A stretch of 32,772 nt of DNA, taken from the NCBI RefSeq assembly GCF_000718005.1, contig NZ_JODV01000029.1. One strand, given 5' to 3'. The first letter of the stretch is position 1. Each line of letters begins with the position of its first letter. This document shows positions 8,937 through 18,200 of this stretch, one piece after another. The position numbers and the translations under genes were made by a program. The DNA is from Actinoalloteichus_B caeruleus. Lineage in GTDB: Bacteria; Actinomycetota; Actinomycetes; Mycobacteriales; Pseudonocardiaceae. The notes below the pieces were generated by a model. The model was not told the DNA's origin. It made no database searches and saw only the letters and a list, made by a program, of their open reading frames with translations.

Positions 8937-11900
8937 TCAGTCGCCGGCGCCGGCCAGGGCCCGGCGGATCAGTTCGTCCGGGTCGAGGGAGTCCAGTTCG
9001 GACTCGGCGTCCTCGGTCGGTGGCGTCGCGGTGCCCGGGTCGGCCGTGGGTGGCCGCAGGGTGTCGAGCAGGTGGTCGGCCAGCGCCTCGGGTGTCGGGT
9101 GGTCGAAGACGGCGGTCGCGGTGAGGCGGACACCGGTGGCCCGCACCAGCCGGTTGCGGAGTTCGACGGCGGTCAGCGAGTCGAATCCCAGGTCGCCGAA
9201 GCCCTGGTCGGGTCGGATGTCGGTGGTCTCCCCGTGCCCGAGGACGCTCGCGGTGTGTTCCCGCACCACGTCCAGCACGGCGGCGCCGGCCCGGGCGGTC
9301 GGGAGTGCCGCGAGGCGGTCGGCGAGGGCCGCCGGGGCGGTGTCCCCTTCGGACGCGGCCCGCCGGGTGGGCCGCACCAGGCGGGCCAGCGGCGGGGGCA
9401 CCGGGCGGCCGGCCACGGTCGCCAGGTCCAGGCGCAGGGGCAGGCACCGGGGTTCGGCGGTGGTGACGGCGTGGTCGAACAGGTCCAGGCCCTCGGACCG
9501 GCCCAGTGGGAGCAGCCCGTCGCGGCGCATCCTGGCCCGGTCGGTGGCACTCAACCCGGCGGTGATTCCCCTGTCCTGTTCCCACAGCCCCCAGGCCAGG
9601 GAGGTGGCGGGCAGTCCGTGGGCGTGGCGGTGGGCGGCCAACCCGTCGAGGACGGCGTTGGCGGCGGCGTAGTTGCCCTGGCCGGGCCCGCCGAGGACCC
9701 CGGCGGCGGAGGAGAACAGCGCGAACAGCGCGAGGTCGCTGGTCAGTTCGTGCAGGTGCAGCGCCGCGTCGGCCTTGGGCCGCAGCACCCGGTCGAGCTG
9801 GTCCGGGGTGAGGGAGCCGATCACGGCGTCGTCGACGACCGCCGCGGTGTGGACGACGCCGGTGAGGGGGTGGTCGGCGGGCACGGAGGCGATCGCCTCG
9901 GCGAGGGCGTCCCGGTCGCCGACGTCGCAGGCCAGGACGCGGACCCGGGCGCCGGCCGAGGTGAGGTCCTCGGTCAGGGCGGCGGCGCCGGGGGCGTCGG
10001 GGCCCCGGCGGGAGAGCAGCAGCAGGTGCCGCACCCCGTGGGCGTCGACCAGGTGGCGGGCCAGGAGCCCACCGAGGTCCCCGGTCCCCCCGGTGACGAG
10101 GACGGTGCCGTCCGGGTCGGGACGCCGGGGCAGGGTGAGCACCACCTTGCCGGTGTGGTGGCCCTCGCGGACGTGCCGGAACGCCTCCCGCGCCCGGTGA
10201 ACGTCCCAGGTGGTCACCGGCAGCGGGGCGAGCGCCCCCCGGTCGAAGAGGTCGAGCAGCGCGGTGAACATCCGCTGGATGTGGTCGGGGCCGGCGTCGA
10301 GGACGTCGAAGTCCCGGTAGCGGACGCCGGGGTGGTCCCGGGCGATGGTGGCGTCGTCGCGGATGTCGACCTTGCCCATCTCCAGAAACCGGCCGCCGGG
10401 GCGCAGCAGCCGCAGGGAGGCGTCGACGAACTCGCCGGACAGCGAGTTGAGGACGACGTCGACCCCGTCGGCGAAGGCGTCCTCGAACTCGAGGGTGCGG
10501 GAGGAGGCGATGCGCTCCTCGGCGATCCCGTTCCCCCGCAGGGCGTCCCATTTGCGGGGGTGCGCGGTGCCGAGGACGGTGGCGCCGAGGTGGTGGGCGA
10601 GTTGGGTGGCGGCCATGCCGACCCCGCCGGCGGCGGCGTGGACCAGCACCGACTCCCCCGGGGCGAGGTCGGCGAGGTCGACCAGGGCGTGGTAGGCGGT
10701 GAGGAACACCAGGGGCATCCCGGCGGCCTGCTCGAAGGTCCACCCGTCGGGGAACCGGGTGAGCAGGCGGCGGTCGGCGACGGCGACGGGCCCGAACCCG
10801 CCGAACACCAGGCCGGTGACCGGGTCGCCGGGGCGGAGGTCGGTGACCCCGGGGCCGACCTCGCGGACGACGCCGGCGGCCTCGCCGCCCAACAGGCCCG
10901 TGACGCTGGGGAACAACCCGAGGACGGTGAAGACGTCGCGGAAGTTCACGCCGGCGGCCCGGACGTCGATGCGGACCCGCCCGGCCGGGAGCGGGGTGTC
11001 GAGCACGTCGGGGCAGGGGTCGATCCGCAGGTTCTCCACGGTGCCGGTGCCGCTGGTGCCCAGCCGCCACGCCGGCTCCCCCGGTGGCGGCGCGAGGACC
11101 CCGTCGGAGGTGAACCGGGTGAGCCGGGCGGCCAGCGGCCGGCCCTCCCGCACGGCGATCTGGGGTTCTCCGGTGGCGAGGGCGCGGCGCAGCGCGCCGG
11201 GGAGGTCCCGGGTGGTGGCGGTGGTGGTGTCGACGTCGACGAGGACGAGCCGGCCGGGGTGTTCGGACTGGGCGGAGCGGACGAGGCCGTGGACGGCGGC
11301 TGCGGCCAGGTCGGGGACGTCCTCGCCCGGTGCCGTGGACACCGCGCCGGTGGTGAGCACGAGCAGGCGGGTCCCGTCGTCGGTGGCCAGCCAGTCCCGC
11401 AGGGTGGTGAGGGCGGCGGTGGTGGCGGTCCGCACGTCCCCGGTCGGGGGTGACCAGATCCGCACCTGGGCGTCGGTGCCCTCGCCCGGTCCGAGGCCGA
11501 ACCGGTCCTCCCCCAGCGGCGCCCACCGGGCGGGGTCCTCCTCGGTCCCGCTGGTCGGGGTCCAGCCGGGGCGGAGCAGGTGGTCGAGCACGGCGGGGTC
11601 CCGAGTGGTGGGGTCGCCGCCCAGCCTGCGCACGGTCAGCGCGGCGATCTCGGCGACGGGCGCGCCCCCGGCGTCGGCGAGGACGAGGCGCACCGCCTGC
11701 CCGCCCAGGTGGGTGACGCGAACCCGCAGGGTGCGGGCACCGGTGGCGTGGACACGCACCCCGGCGAAGGAGAAGGGCACGAAGGCCGCGTCGGCGGGCA
11801 GGAACCCGGTGAGCCGCAGGGTGTGCAGGGCGGCGTCGAGCAACGCGGGGTGCACCGCGAAACCGTCGGGTTCCGCCGGGGCGGGCAGGGTGACCTCGGC

Positions 11901-14900
11901 GAACACCACGTCGTCCCGGCGCCAGGCCGCGCGCAGCCCCCGGAAACCGGGGCCGTAGTCGACGCCGACGGCGCGCAGGCTGGTGTAGACGTCGCCGGTG
12001 GACAGGGCCCGCCCGCCGCTGGGGGGCCAGTCGGTGAGCGGGTCGGGTTCGGCGTGGCCGTCGGTGAGGGTTCCGCTGGCGTGTTCGGTCCAGGTGCCGC
12101 AGGGGTGGTCGGGGCGGGCCAGCACGGACACGGTGGCCGGCTCACCGGGGGTGGCGACCACGCGGATCCGGACGGCGCCTCGGTCGGGCAGTTCCAGTGG
12201 GCGGTGGACGACGAACTCCTCCAGCGTGCTGGCGCCGAGCTCGTCGCCCGCGCGGACGGCGAGGTCGACCAGGGCGGTGCCGGGGACCAGCACCCGGTCC
12301 AGGACCCGGTGGTCGGCGAGCCAGGGCTGGTCGGCCCGGGAGAGCCGTCCGGTGAGCAGGACACCCCCGTCGGGCAGGTCGACGGCCGCGCCGGCCAGGG
12401 GGTGACCGGTGGTGTCCTGTCCGAGCGCGGCGGCCCCGGTGGCGGCGGCGGGGGCACCGAGCCAGTACGGGGTGTGCTGGAAGGAGTAGGTGGGCAGCTC
12501 GACCGGGGTGGCGCCGAGGTCGGTGAACAGCGGGGTCAGGGTGACGTCGTGGCCCCGGGTGACGAGCCGGCCGACTCCGGCCGCCACCGACCGGGTCTCG
12601 GGGGTGTCGTGGCGCAGCAGGGCGATGGCGGCGCCACCGGGGCGGCGGAGGGTGTCGGTGACCATCGCGGAGAGCACGCCGCCCGGTCCCAGTTCCACGA
12701 AGGTGGTGGTGCCTCCTCGTTCGGCGGCGGCGACGCAGTCGGCGAAGCGCACGGTTCCCCGCGCGTGGTCGGCCCAGTAGTCGGGGGAGGCCACCTGGTC
12801 GGCGGTGAGGGGGGCGGCGGTGCGGTTGGACAGCACCGGGATCGACGGTTCGCGGGCCGTGGTGCCGGCGACGACGGCGCGGAACTCGTCGAGGACCGGT
12901 TCCACGAGCGCCGAGTGGAACGCGTGGGACACCCGCAGTTCCCGTGTCCTGGTGCCGCGCCCCGCCCAGCGGGCGGCGAGGGCCCGCACCTCGGTGGCCT
13001 CACCGGAGATCACCACGGCGGCGGGGCCGTTGACGGCGGCGACGCTGACGGCGGTGCCCGCCACCTCCACCGACACCTCGGCCTCGGGGGCGGCGACGGC
13101 GACCATCGCCCCGCCGGGGGGCAGCGCCGCCATGAGGCGGGCCCTGGCGGCCACGACGCGGCAGGCGTCGGGCAGGTCCCACACCCCGGCGACGTGGGCG
13201 GCGGCGAGTTCGCCGACCGAGTGCCCGATCAGGACGTCGGGGCGGACGCCCCAGGACTCCAGCAGCCGGAAGAGGGCGACCTCGACGGCGAACAGCGCCG
13301 CCTGGGCGTGGCCGGTGTCGTCGAGCCGGCCGTCGTCGACACCGGTGAGCACCAGGTCGGCCAGCGGGGTGGCCGCCCCCAGATGGCGGTCCAGTTCGGC
13401 GCAGACCTCGTCGAAGGCCTCGGCGTAGCGGGGGTGGGCGGCGCGCAGCTCGCGTCCCATGCCGGGGTGCTGCGCGCCCTGCCCGGTGAAGGTGAAGGCG
13501 ATACCGCCGCCGTGGCCGTGCTCCCCGGCGTCCGCCGGCAGGGACCGCAGTTCGTCGAGCCCACCGGTGACGACGACGCGGTGCGGGAGCAGCGCGCGGC
13601 GGGTGGCCAGGGTCAGGCCGACGTCGGCCGGGCGGAGCTCGGGGTGGGCGGTGAGGAAGTCCGCCAGGGTCCTCGCCTGGGCGAGCAGGGCCGGGGGGTT
13701 GGGGGCTGACAGCAGCCAGGGCACGGCGGGCGGGGTGGGACCACCGGTGGGGTCGCCGGCGGCCACGGGCGGGGACACGGGTGCGGGCTCGGGTTCGGGT
13801 TGGGGTTCGGGTTCGGGGGCCGCTTCGAGGACGACGTGGGCGTTGGTGCCGCTCATGCCGAACCCGGACACGGCGGCGCGGCGCGGCCCGGGGCCGGCGG
13901 GCCAGGGCCGCGCCTGGGCGAGCAGTTCGACCCGGCCGGCGGTCCAGTCGACCTCGGGGGTCGGGGTGTCGGCGTGCAGGGTGCGGGGCAGTGCCCCGTG
14001 CCGGAGGGCGCCGAGCGCCTTGATGACGCCGGCCATCCCGGCCGCGCCCTGGGCGTGGCCGAGGTTGGACTTGACCGAGCCGAGCCACACCGGGGTGTCC
14101 CGGTCCTGCCCGTAGGTCGCCAGCAGCGCCCGCGCCTCGATCGGGTCGCCCAGGCGGGTGCCGGTGCCGTGGGCCTCCACGAGGTCCACGTCGGAGGGTC
14201 GGAGGCCGGCGTCGGCGAGGGCGGCGCGGATGACCCGCTGTTGGGCGGGTCCGTTGGGGGTGGTGAGCCCGCTGGAGGCGCCGTCGGAGTTGACCGCGCT
14301 CCCCCGGACGAGGCCGAGGACGGGCAGCCCGGCCCGCCGGGCCTCCGACAGGGGGGCGAGCAGCAGGACGCCGGCCCCTTCGCTGAACCCGGCGCCGTCG
14401 GCGGCGGCGGAGAACGCCTTGCAGCGGCCGTCCGGGGCGAGGCCCCGCTGCCGGGAGAACTCCACGAACACCGCCGGTTCGGCGATGACGGCGACCCCGG
14501 CGGCGACGGCCAGCCGGCATTCGCCGGCCCGGAGGGCGCGGGTCGCCAGGTGCAGGGCCACCAGCGAGGAGGAGCAGGCGGTGTCGACGGTCAGCGAGGG
14601 CCCTTCGAACCCGTAGGCGAAGGACAGCCGTCCGGAGACGACGCTGCCGGCCTTCCCCGTGCCCAGGTGCCCCTCCAGGTCGTGGGGCACCCCGGCGTGA
14701 CGGGCACCGTACTCGGTGGCGCTGATGCCGGTGTAGACGCCGACCCGTTCGCCGCGCAGGCCGTCGGGGGCGATGCCGGCCCGTTCCAGGGCCTCCCAGG
14801 TCAGTTCCAGCAGGAGCCGCTGTTGCGGGTCCATCGCCAGCGCCTCCCGGGGGGAGATGCCGAACAGATCCGCGTCGAAGCCGGCGACGTCGGCCAGGAA

Positions 14901-15194
14901 CCCGCCCCGCCGGGTGGTGATGCCCCCGCGCGTCCCCGGGTCCTCGGCGTGCAGGCCCTCGATGTCCCAGTGCCGGTCGGTGGGGAAGTCCCCGGTGGCG
15001 TCCCGTCCCTGCGCGACGAGGTCCCACAGCGCCTCGGGGCTGTCGGCCCCGCCGGGGTAGCGGCAGCTGGCGGCGACGATGGCGACGGGTTCCCGACCCG
15101 GGTCCTCGGGCCGCGCGGCGAGCTGGGCCCGCGCCTGGCGCAGTTCCACCGTCACCTTGTTCAGCAGCCGCCGCATGCGGTCGTCGTCGGTCAC
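8937..15194 (-). CDS. Type I PKS second gene: module 3, KS-AT(malonyl)-DH-ER-KR-ACP
   Basis: This 2085-residue single-module PKS starts at a GTG 16 bases after the stop of the first gene, with GGAGG just upstream; the two are probably co-transcribed. Domains: N-terminal docking helix 1-33; KS 36-458 (Cys207, His342, His380); a Glu-Pro-rich KS-AT linker 459-472; AT 565-905 with GHSVGE (Ser659) and HAFHS 757-761, predicting malonyl-CoA; DH 930-1190; ER about 1375-1688 with HAAAGGVGMAA at 1519-1529; KR about 1696-1870 with GGTGDLGG, VDD, K1807, Y1842, N1846; ACP with phosphopantetheine Ser2006 in GFDSL; C-terminal docking tail rich in acidic residues. The expected outcome is a fully reduced two-carbon extension. 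Oddity: the DH motif reads H962-RVL-D966-RVLV-P971, so the usual Gly of HxxxGxxxxP is Asp. D1120 and H1124 of the second DH motif are present. Confidence 0.96.
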   Translation of the reverse strand: MTDDDRMRRLLNKVTVELRQARAQLAARPEDPGREPVAIVAASCRYPGGADSPEALWDLVAQGRDATGDFPTDRHWDIEGLHAEDPGTRGGITTRRGGFLADVAGFDADLFGISPREALAMDPQQRLLLELTWEALERAGIAPDGLRGERVGVYTGISATEYGARHAGVPHDLEGHLGTGKAGSVVSGRLSFAYGFEGPSLTVDTACSSSLVALHLATRALRAGECRLAVAAGVAVIAEPAVFVEFSRQRGLAPDGRCKAFSAAADGAGFSEGAGVLLLAPLSEARRAGLPVLGLVRGSAVNSDGASSGLTTPNGPAQQRVIRAALADAGLRPSDVDLVEAHGTGTRLGDPIEARALLATYGQDRDTPVWLGSVKSNLGHAQGAAGMAGVIKALGALRHGALPRTLHADTPTPEVDWTAGRVELLAQARPWPAGPGPRRAAVSGFGMSGTNAHVVLEAAPEPEPQPEPEPAPVSPPVAAGDPTGGPTPPAVPWLLSAPNPPALLAQARTLADFLTAHPELRPADVGLTLATRRALLPHRVVVTGGLDELRSLPADAGEHGHGGGIAFTFTGQGAQHPGMGRELRAAHPRYAEAFDEVCAELDRHLGAATPLADLVLTGVDDGRLDDTGHAQAALFAVEVALFRLLESWGVRPDVLIGHSVGELAAAHVAGVWDLPDACRVVAARARLMAALPPGGAMVAVAAPEAEVSVEVAGTAVSVAAVNGPAAVVISGEATEVRALAARWAGRGTRTRELRVSHAFHSALVEPVLDEFRAVVAGTTAREPSIPVLSNRTAAPLTADQVASPDYWADHARGTVRFADCVAAAERGGTTTFVELGPGGVLSAMVTDTLRRPGGAAIALLRHDTPETRSVAAGVGRLVTRGHDVTLTPLFTDLGATPVELPTYSFQHTPYWLGAPAAATGAAALGQDTTGHPLAGAAVDLPDGGVLLTGRLSRADQPWLADHRVLDRVLVPGTALVDLAVRAGDELGASTLEEFVVHRPLELPDRGAVRIRVVATPGEPATVSVLARPDHPCGTWTEHASGTLTDGHAEPDPLTDWPPSGGRALSTGDVYTSLRAVGVDYGPGFRGLRAAWRRDDVVFAEVTLPAPAEPDGFAVHPALLDAALHTLRLTGFLPADAAFVPFSFAGVRVHATGARTLRVRVTHLGGQAVRLVLADAGGAPVAEIAALTVRRLGGDPTTRDPAVLDHLLRPGWTPTSGTEEDPARWAPLGEDRFGLGPGEGTDAQVRIWSPPTGDVRTATTAALTTLRDWLATDDGTRLLVLTTGAVSTAPGEDVPDLAAAAVHGLVRSAQSEHPGRLVLVDVDTTTATTRDLPGALRRALATGEPQIAVREGRPLAARLTRFTSDGVLAPPPGEPAWRLGTSGTGTVENLRIDPCPDVLDTPLPAGRVRIDVRAAGVNFRDVFTVLGLFPSVTGLLGGEAAGVVREVGPGVTDLRPGDPVTGLVFGGFGPVAVADRRLLTRFPDGWTFEQAAGMPLVFLTAYHALVDLADLAPGESVLVHAAAGGVGMAATQLAHHLGATVLGTAHPRKWDALRGNGIAEERIASSRTLEFEDAFADGVDVVLNSLSGEFVDASLRLLRPGGRFLEMGKVDIRDDATIARDHPGVRYRDFDVLDAGPDHIQRMFTALLDLFDRGALAPLPVTTWDVHRAREAFRHVREGHHTGKVVLTLPRRPDPDGTVLVTGGTGDLGGLLARHLVDAHGVRHLLLLSRRGPDAPGAAALTEDLTSAGARVRVLACDVGDRDALAEAIASVPADHPLTGVVHTAAVVDDAVIGSLTPDQLDRVLRPKADAALHLHELTSDLALFALFSSAAGVLGGPGQGNYAAANAVLDGLAAHRHAHGLPATSLAWGLWEQDRGITAGLSATDRARMRRDGLLPLGRSEGLDLFDHAVTTAEPRCLPLRLDLATVAGRPVPPPLARLVRPTRRAASEGDTAPAALADRLAALPTARAGAAVLDVVREHTASVLGHGETTDIRPDQGFGDLGFDSLTAVELRNRLVRATGVRLTATAVFDHPTPEALADHLLDTLRPPTADPGTATPPTEDAESELDSLDPDELIRRALAGAGD

Positions 15195-15210
15195 GTCCTG
15201 CCTCCGTTCC

Positions 15211-18200
15211 TCAGGAGATGCCGAACTCGGCGTCGAGCAGCGCGATCAGTTCCTCGTCGCTGGCCGACTCGATGTCCGCCCCACCGGCCCCTGGCGCGTC
15301 GTCGAGATCGAGTTCGGCGAGCACGTGGCGGGTGAGCGCGTCCGGGGTGGGGTGGTCGAACGCGGCGGTGGCGGGCAGTCGGAGCCCGGTGGCGGTGTTC
15401 AGGCCGTCGCGCAGCCGGACCGAGGCCAGTGAGTCGAACCCCTGTTCGCGGAATCCCCGGCCCGGGTCGACGGAGTCCAACTCGCCGTGTTGGAGGACGG
15501 CGGCGGTGGTGTCGAGGACGAGGGCGCGCACGATGCGGTGCCGGGCCGCCGGGTCGACGGCCCGCAACCGGGCGAGCAGGTCGGTGGGGCCGGCGGTGTC
15601 CTCGGCGGCGGGCAGCAGGTCCCGCAGCAGCGGTGGCGGGGTGGGGCCGGCGACGACCGCCCAGTCCAGGTCGGCGACGAGGGTGTCGGCGGGGGCGTCG
15701 AGGATCCGCCGCAGCGTCGCCAACGCGCGCTCGGGGTCGAGGTCGCGGACCCCGGGGCGGCGGCCGTGGTCGCCGTCGGTGGCCCAGTGGCCCCAGGCGA
15801 CGGAGGTGGCGGGCAGGCCCTGGGCTCGGCGGCGGGCGGCGAGGGCGTCGAGGACGGCGTGGCCGGGGGCGTAGCCGCCCTGCCCGGACGCGCCGAGGGT
15901 GCCGCCGACCGAGGAGAACAGGACGAACGCGTCCACCTCGTGGTCGCGGCTCACCCGGTCGAGGGCGGTGGCGGCGGTGACCCTGGTGCGCAGCACGCGG
16001 GTGAGCTGGGCGTCGGTGAGGTCGGTGAGCATCGCGTCGTCGAGGACCCCGGCGGTGTGCGCCACGACGCGGGGGGTCTCGTCGGCGAGGGCGGCCCGCA
16101 GGGCGTCCTCGTCGGCCGGGTCGCAGGGAACGGGGTGGACGGCCGAGGGCAGGTCCTCGGGTGGGGGCGTGGCCGGGTCGGTCAGCAGGAGGACGCGCGG
16201 GGCCCCCAGGGCGGCCAGCCAGGTGGCGACGAGGCGGCCGGTGGTGCCCTCTCCCCCGGTGACCACGGCGGTGCCCGCCGGCCGCCACCGGCCCGGGGTG
16301 GGCGGGGCGGGCGCGGGCCGGATCCGGCGCGTCCACGCCCGGCCCGCCCGCAGGGCCAGTTCGTCCTCGTCGCCGGCCACGGCCGTCGGCAGCCAGGTCA
16401 GCGCGTCGAGGTCGACGACGTCGACCAGTCCACCCCAGGCGTCGGGGCGCTCGGCGGCGAGCACCCGTCCCAGCCCCCACTGGGCGGCCTGCCCGGGGTT
16501 GGGCACGTCGTCCCCGGGTGCCGCCGAGACCGCGCCGCGGGTGACGATCCACAGCGGAACGCCCTTCGGGAGGGCCTGGACCAGGTGGACGGTCGCGAAC
16601 AGGCCGCCGGTGGCGGTGCCCTCGTCGGCCAGGGACAGCAGGGAGACCACGCCGGCGGCCTCGCCGTCGGCCAGCAGCCGCGCCAGGCCCGCGCGGGAGG
16701 TGTCGGTGGCGGTGCGCACCTCGAACCCGGCCGGGATGCCGGCGGGGACCTCGACGGAGCTCGGGGTGAGGACCAGCCACCGGCCCTCGGGCGGGGTGGT
16801 GGCGGGTCGGTGCGGGAGGGGCCGCCACTCCACGCGGTGGCACAGGTCGGCGCCGGCCGGGGTGCGCCAGGTGGCCAGGGCGGGCAGCAGCCGGTCGAGG
16901 GCGTGGAGGTCCTCGACGTCGGCCAGCCCGAGCCGGGTCCGGAGCGTCTCGGTGTCGCCGTCGTGGACGGCGGTCCAGAAGTCGTCGTCCCGCTCCTGGG
17001 GGGTGTCCGGTTCGTCGATCCAGTAGCGCCGGTGTTGGAAGGGGTAGGTCGGCAGGGCGACGGGCCGGGCGGTGCGCCTGGCGATCACCGTCGACCAGTC
17101 GACGGGGACACCCCGCACGTGGGCCTCCGCGACGGCGGTGAGCACCTGCCGGTGGCCGCCGTGGTCCCGTCGGAGGGTGGCGACGAGTCCGACGGGCACG
17201 CCGGCGGCCTCGGCGATGTCGCCGGTGGCGGGCAGCAGCACCGGGTGCGGGCTGACCTCCACGAAGGTGCGGTGGCCCCCGGCGAGCAGTGCCTCGGTGG
17301 CGGGCAGGTAGCGGACCGGTTCGCGCAGGTTGCGGAACCAGTGGTCGGCGGTGAGTTCCCCGGCCCGCACCCAGTCGCCGCTGACCGTCGAGCGCATCGG
17401 CACGGTCGGGTGTCCCGGGTGGATGTCGGCGAGGTCGCGGACCAGGGTGTCCCGGAGCGTGTCGACGGCCGGGCTGTGGGAGGCGTAGTCGACGGCGATG
17501 CGGCGGGCCCGCACCCCGGCGGCGTGGAGGGCGGCGGCGAGGGCGTCCAGGTCCTCGGGCGGTCCGGCGAGGACGGTGGCCAGAGGGCCGTTGGTGGCCG
17601 CCACGCTCACCCGGCCGGCGTGGGGTGCGAGGTGGTCGGCGGCGTCGGCGGCGGACAGCCCCACCGACAGCATCCCGCCGGTGCCCGCCAGGTCCCGCAG
17701 GGCGCGGGCGCGGACGGCGACGACGCGGGCGGCGTCGTCGAGGGAGAGGGCACCGGCGACGCAGGCGGCGGCGATCTCCCCCTGCGAGTGGCCGATGACG
17801 GCGTCGGGTCGGACGCCGTGCTCCTCCCACACGGCGGCGAGGGACACCATCATCGCGAACAGCGCGGGTTGCAGGACGTCGACCCGGTCCAGGCCGGCCC
17901 CGGTGCGCAGCGCCGCCTCGAGGTCGAGGTCGACGTGCCGGCGGAGGGCGGCGGCGCAGTCGGCGATCCTGGCCGCGAACACCGGGCTCTCGGCCAGCAG
18001 GTCGCGGGCCATGCCGGGCCACTGTGCCCCCTGCCCGGGGAACACGAGGACGGTCCGCGCGTCGGGGTCGACGACCCCGGTGACCACCGACGGCGTCGGA
18101 CGTGAGGAGGCCAGCGCGCGCAGCCCGGCGTGGAGCCCGTCGCGGTCGGCGCCGAGGACGACGGCGCGCCGGTCGAGGGCGGCCCGCCGGGTCAGCAGTC

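Noticed and set aside
6604..11526. A 1640-codon minus-strand frame covering the KS of module 4
   Set aside because: Only 7078-8820 of it is PKS-like. The upstream part is an out-of-frame shadow of the second PKS gene and the downstream part is readthrough past the frame break.
13760..13830. Repetitive gggttc units in the second PKS gene, considered as a tandem-repeat element
   Set aside because: They encode a Glu-Pro linker between KS and AT, in frame, and such linkers are commonly low in complexity.
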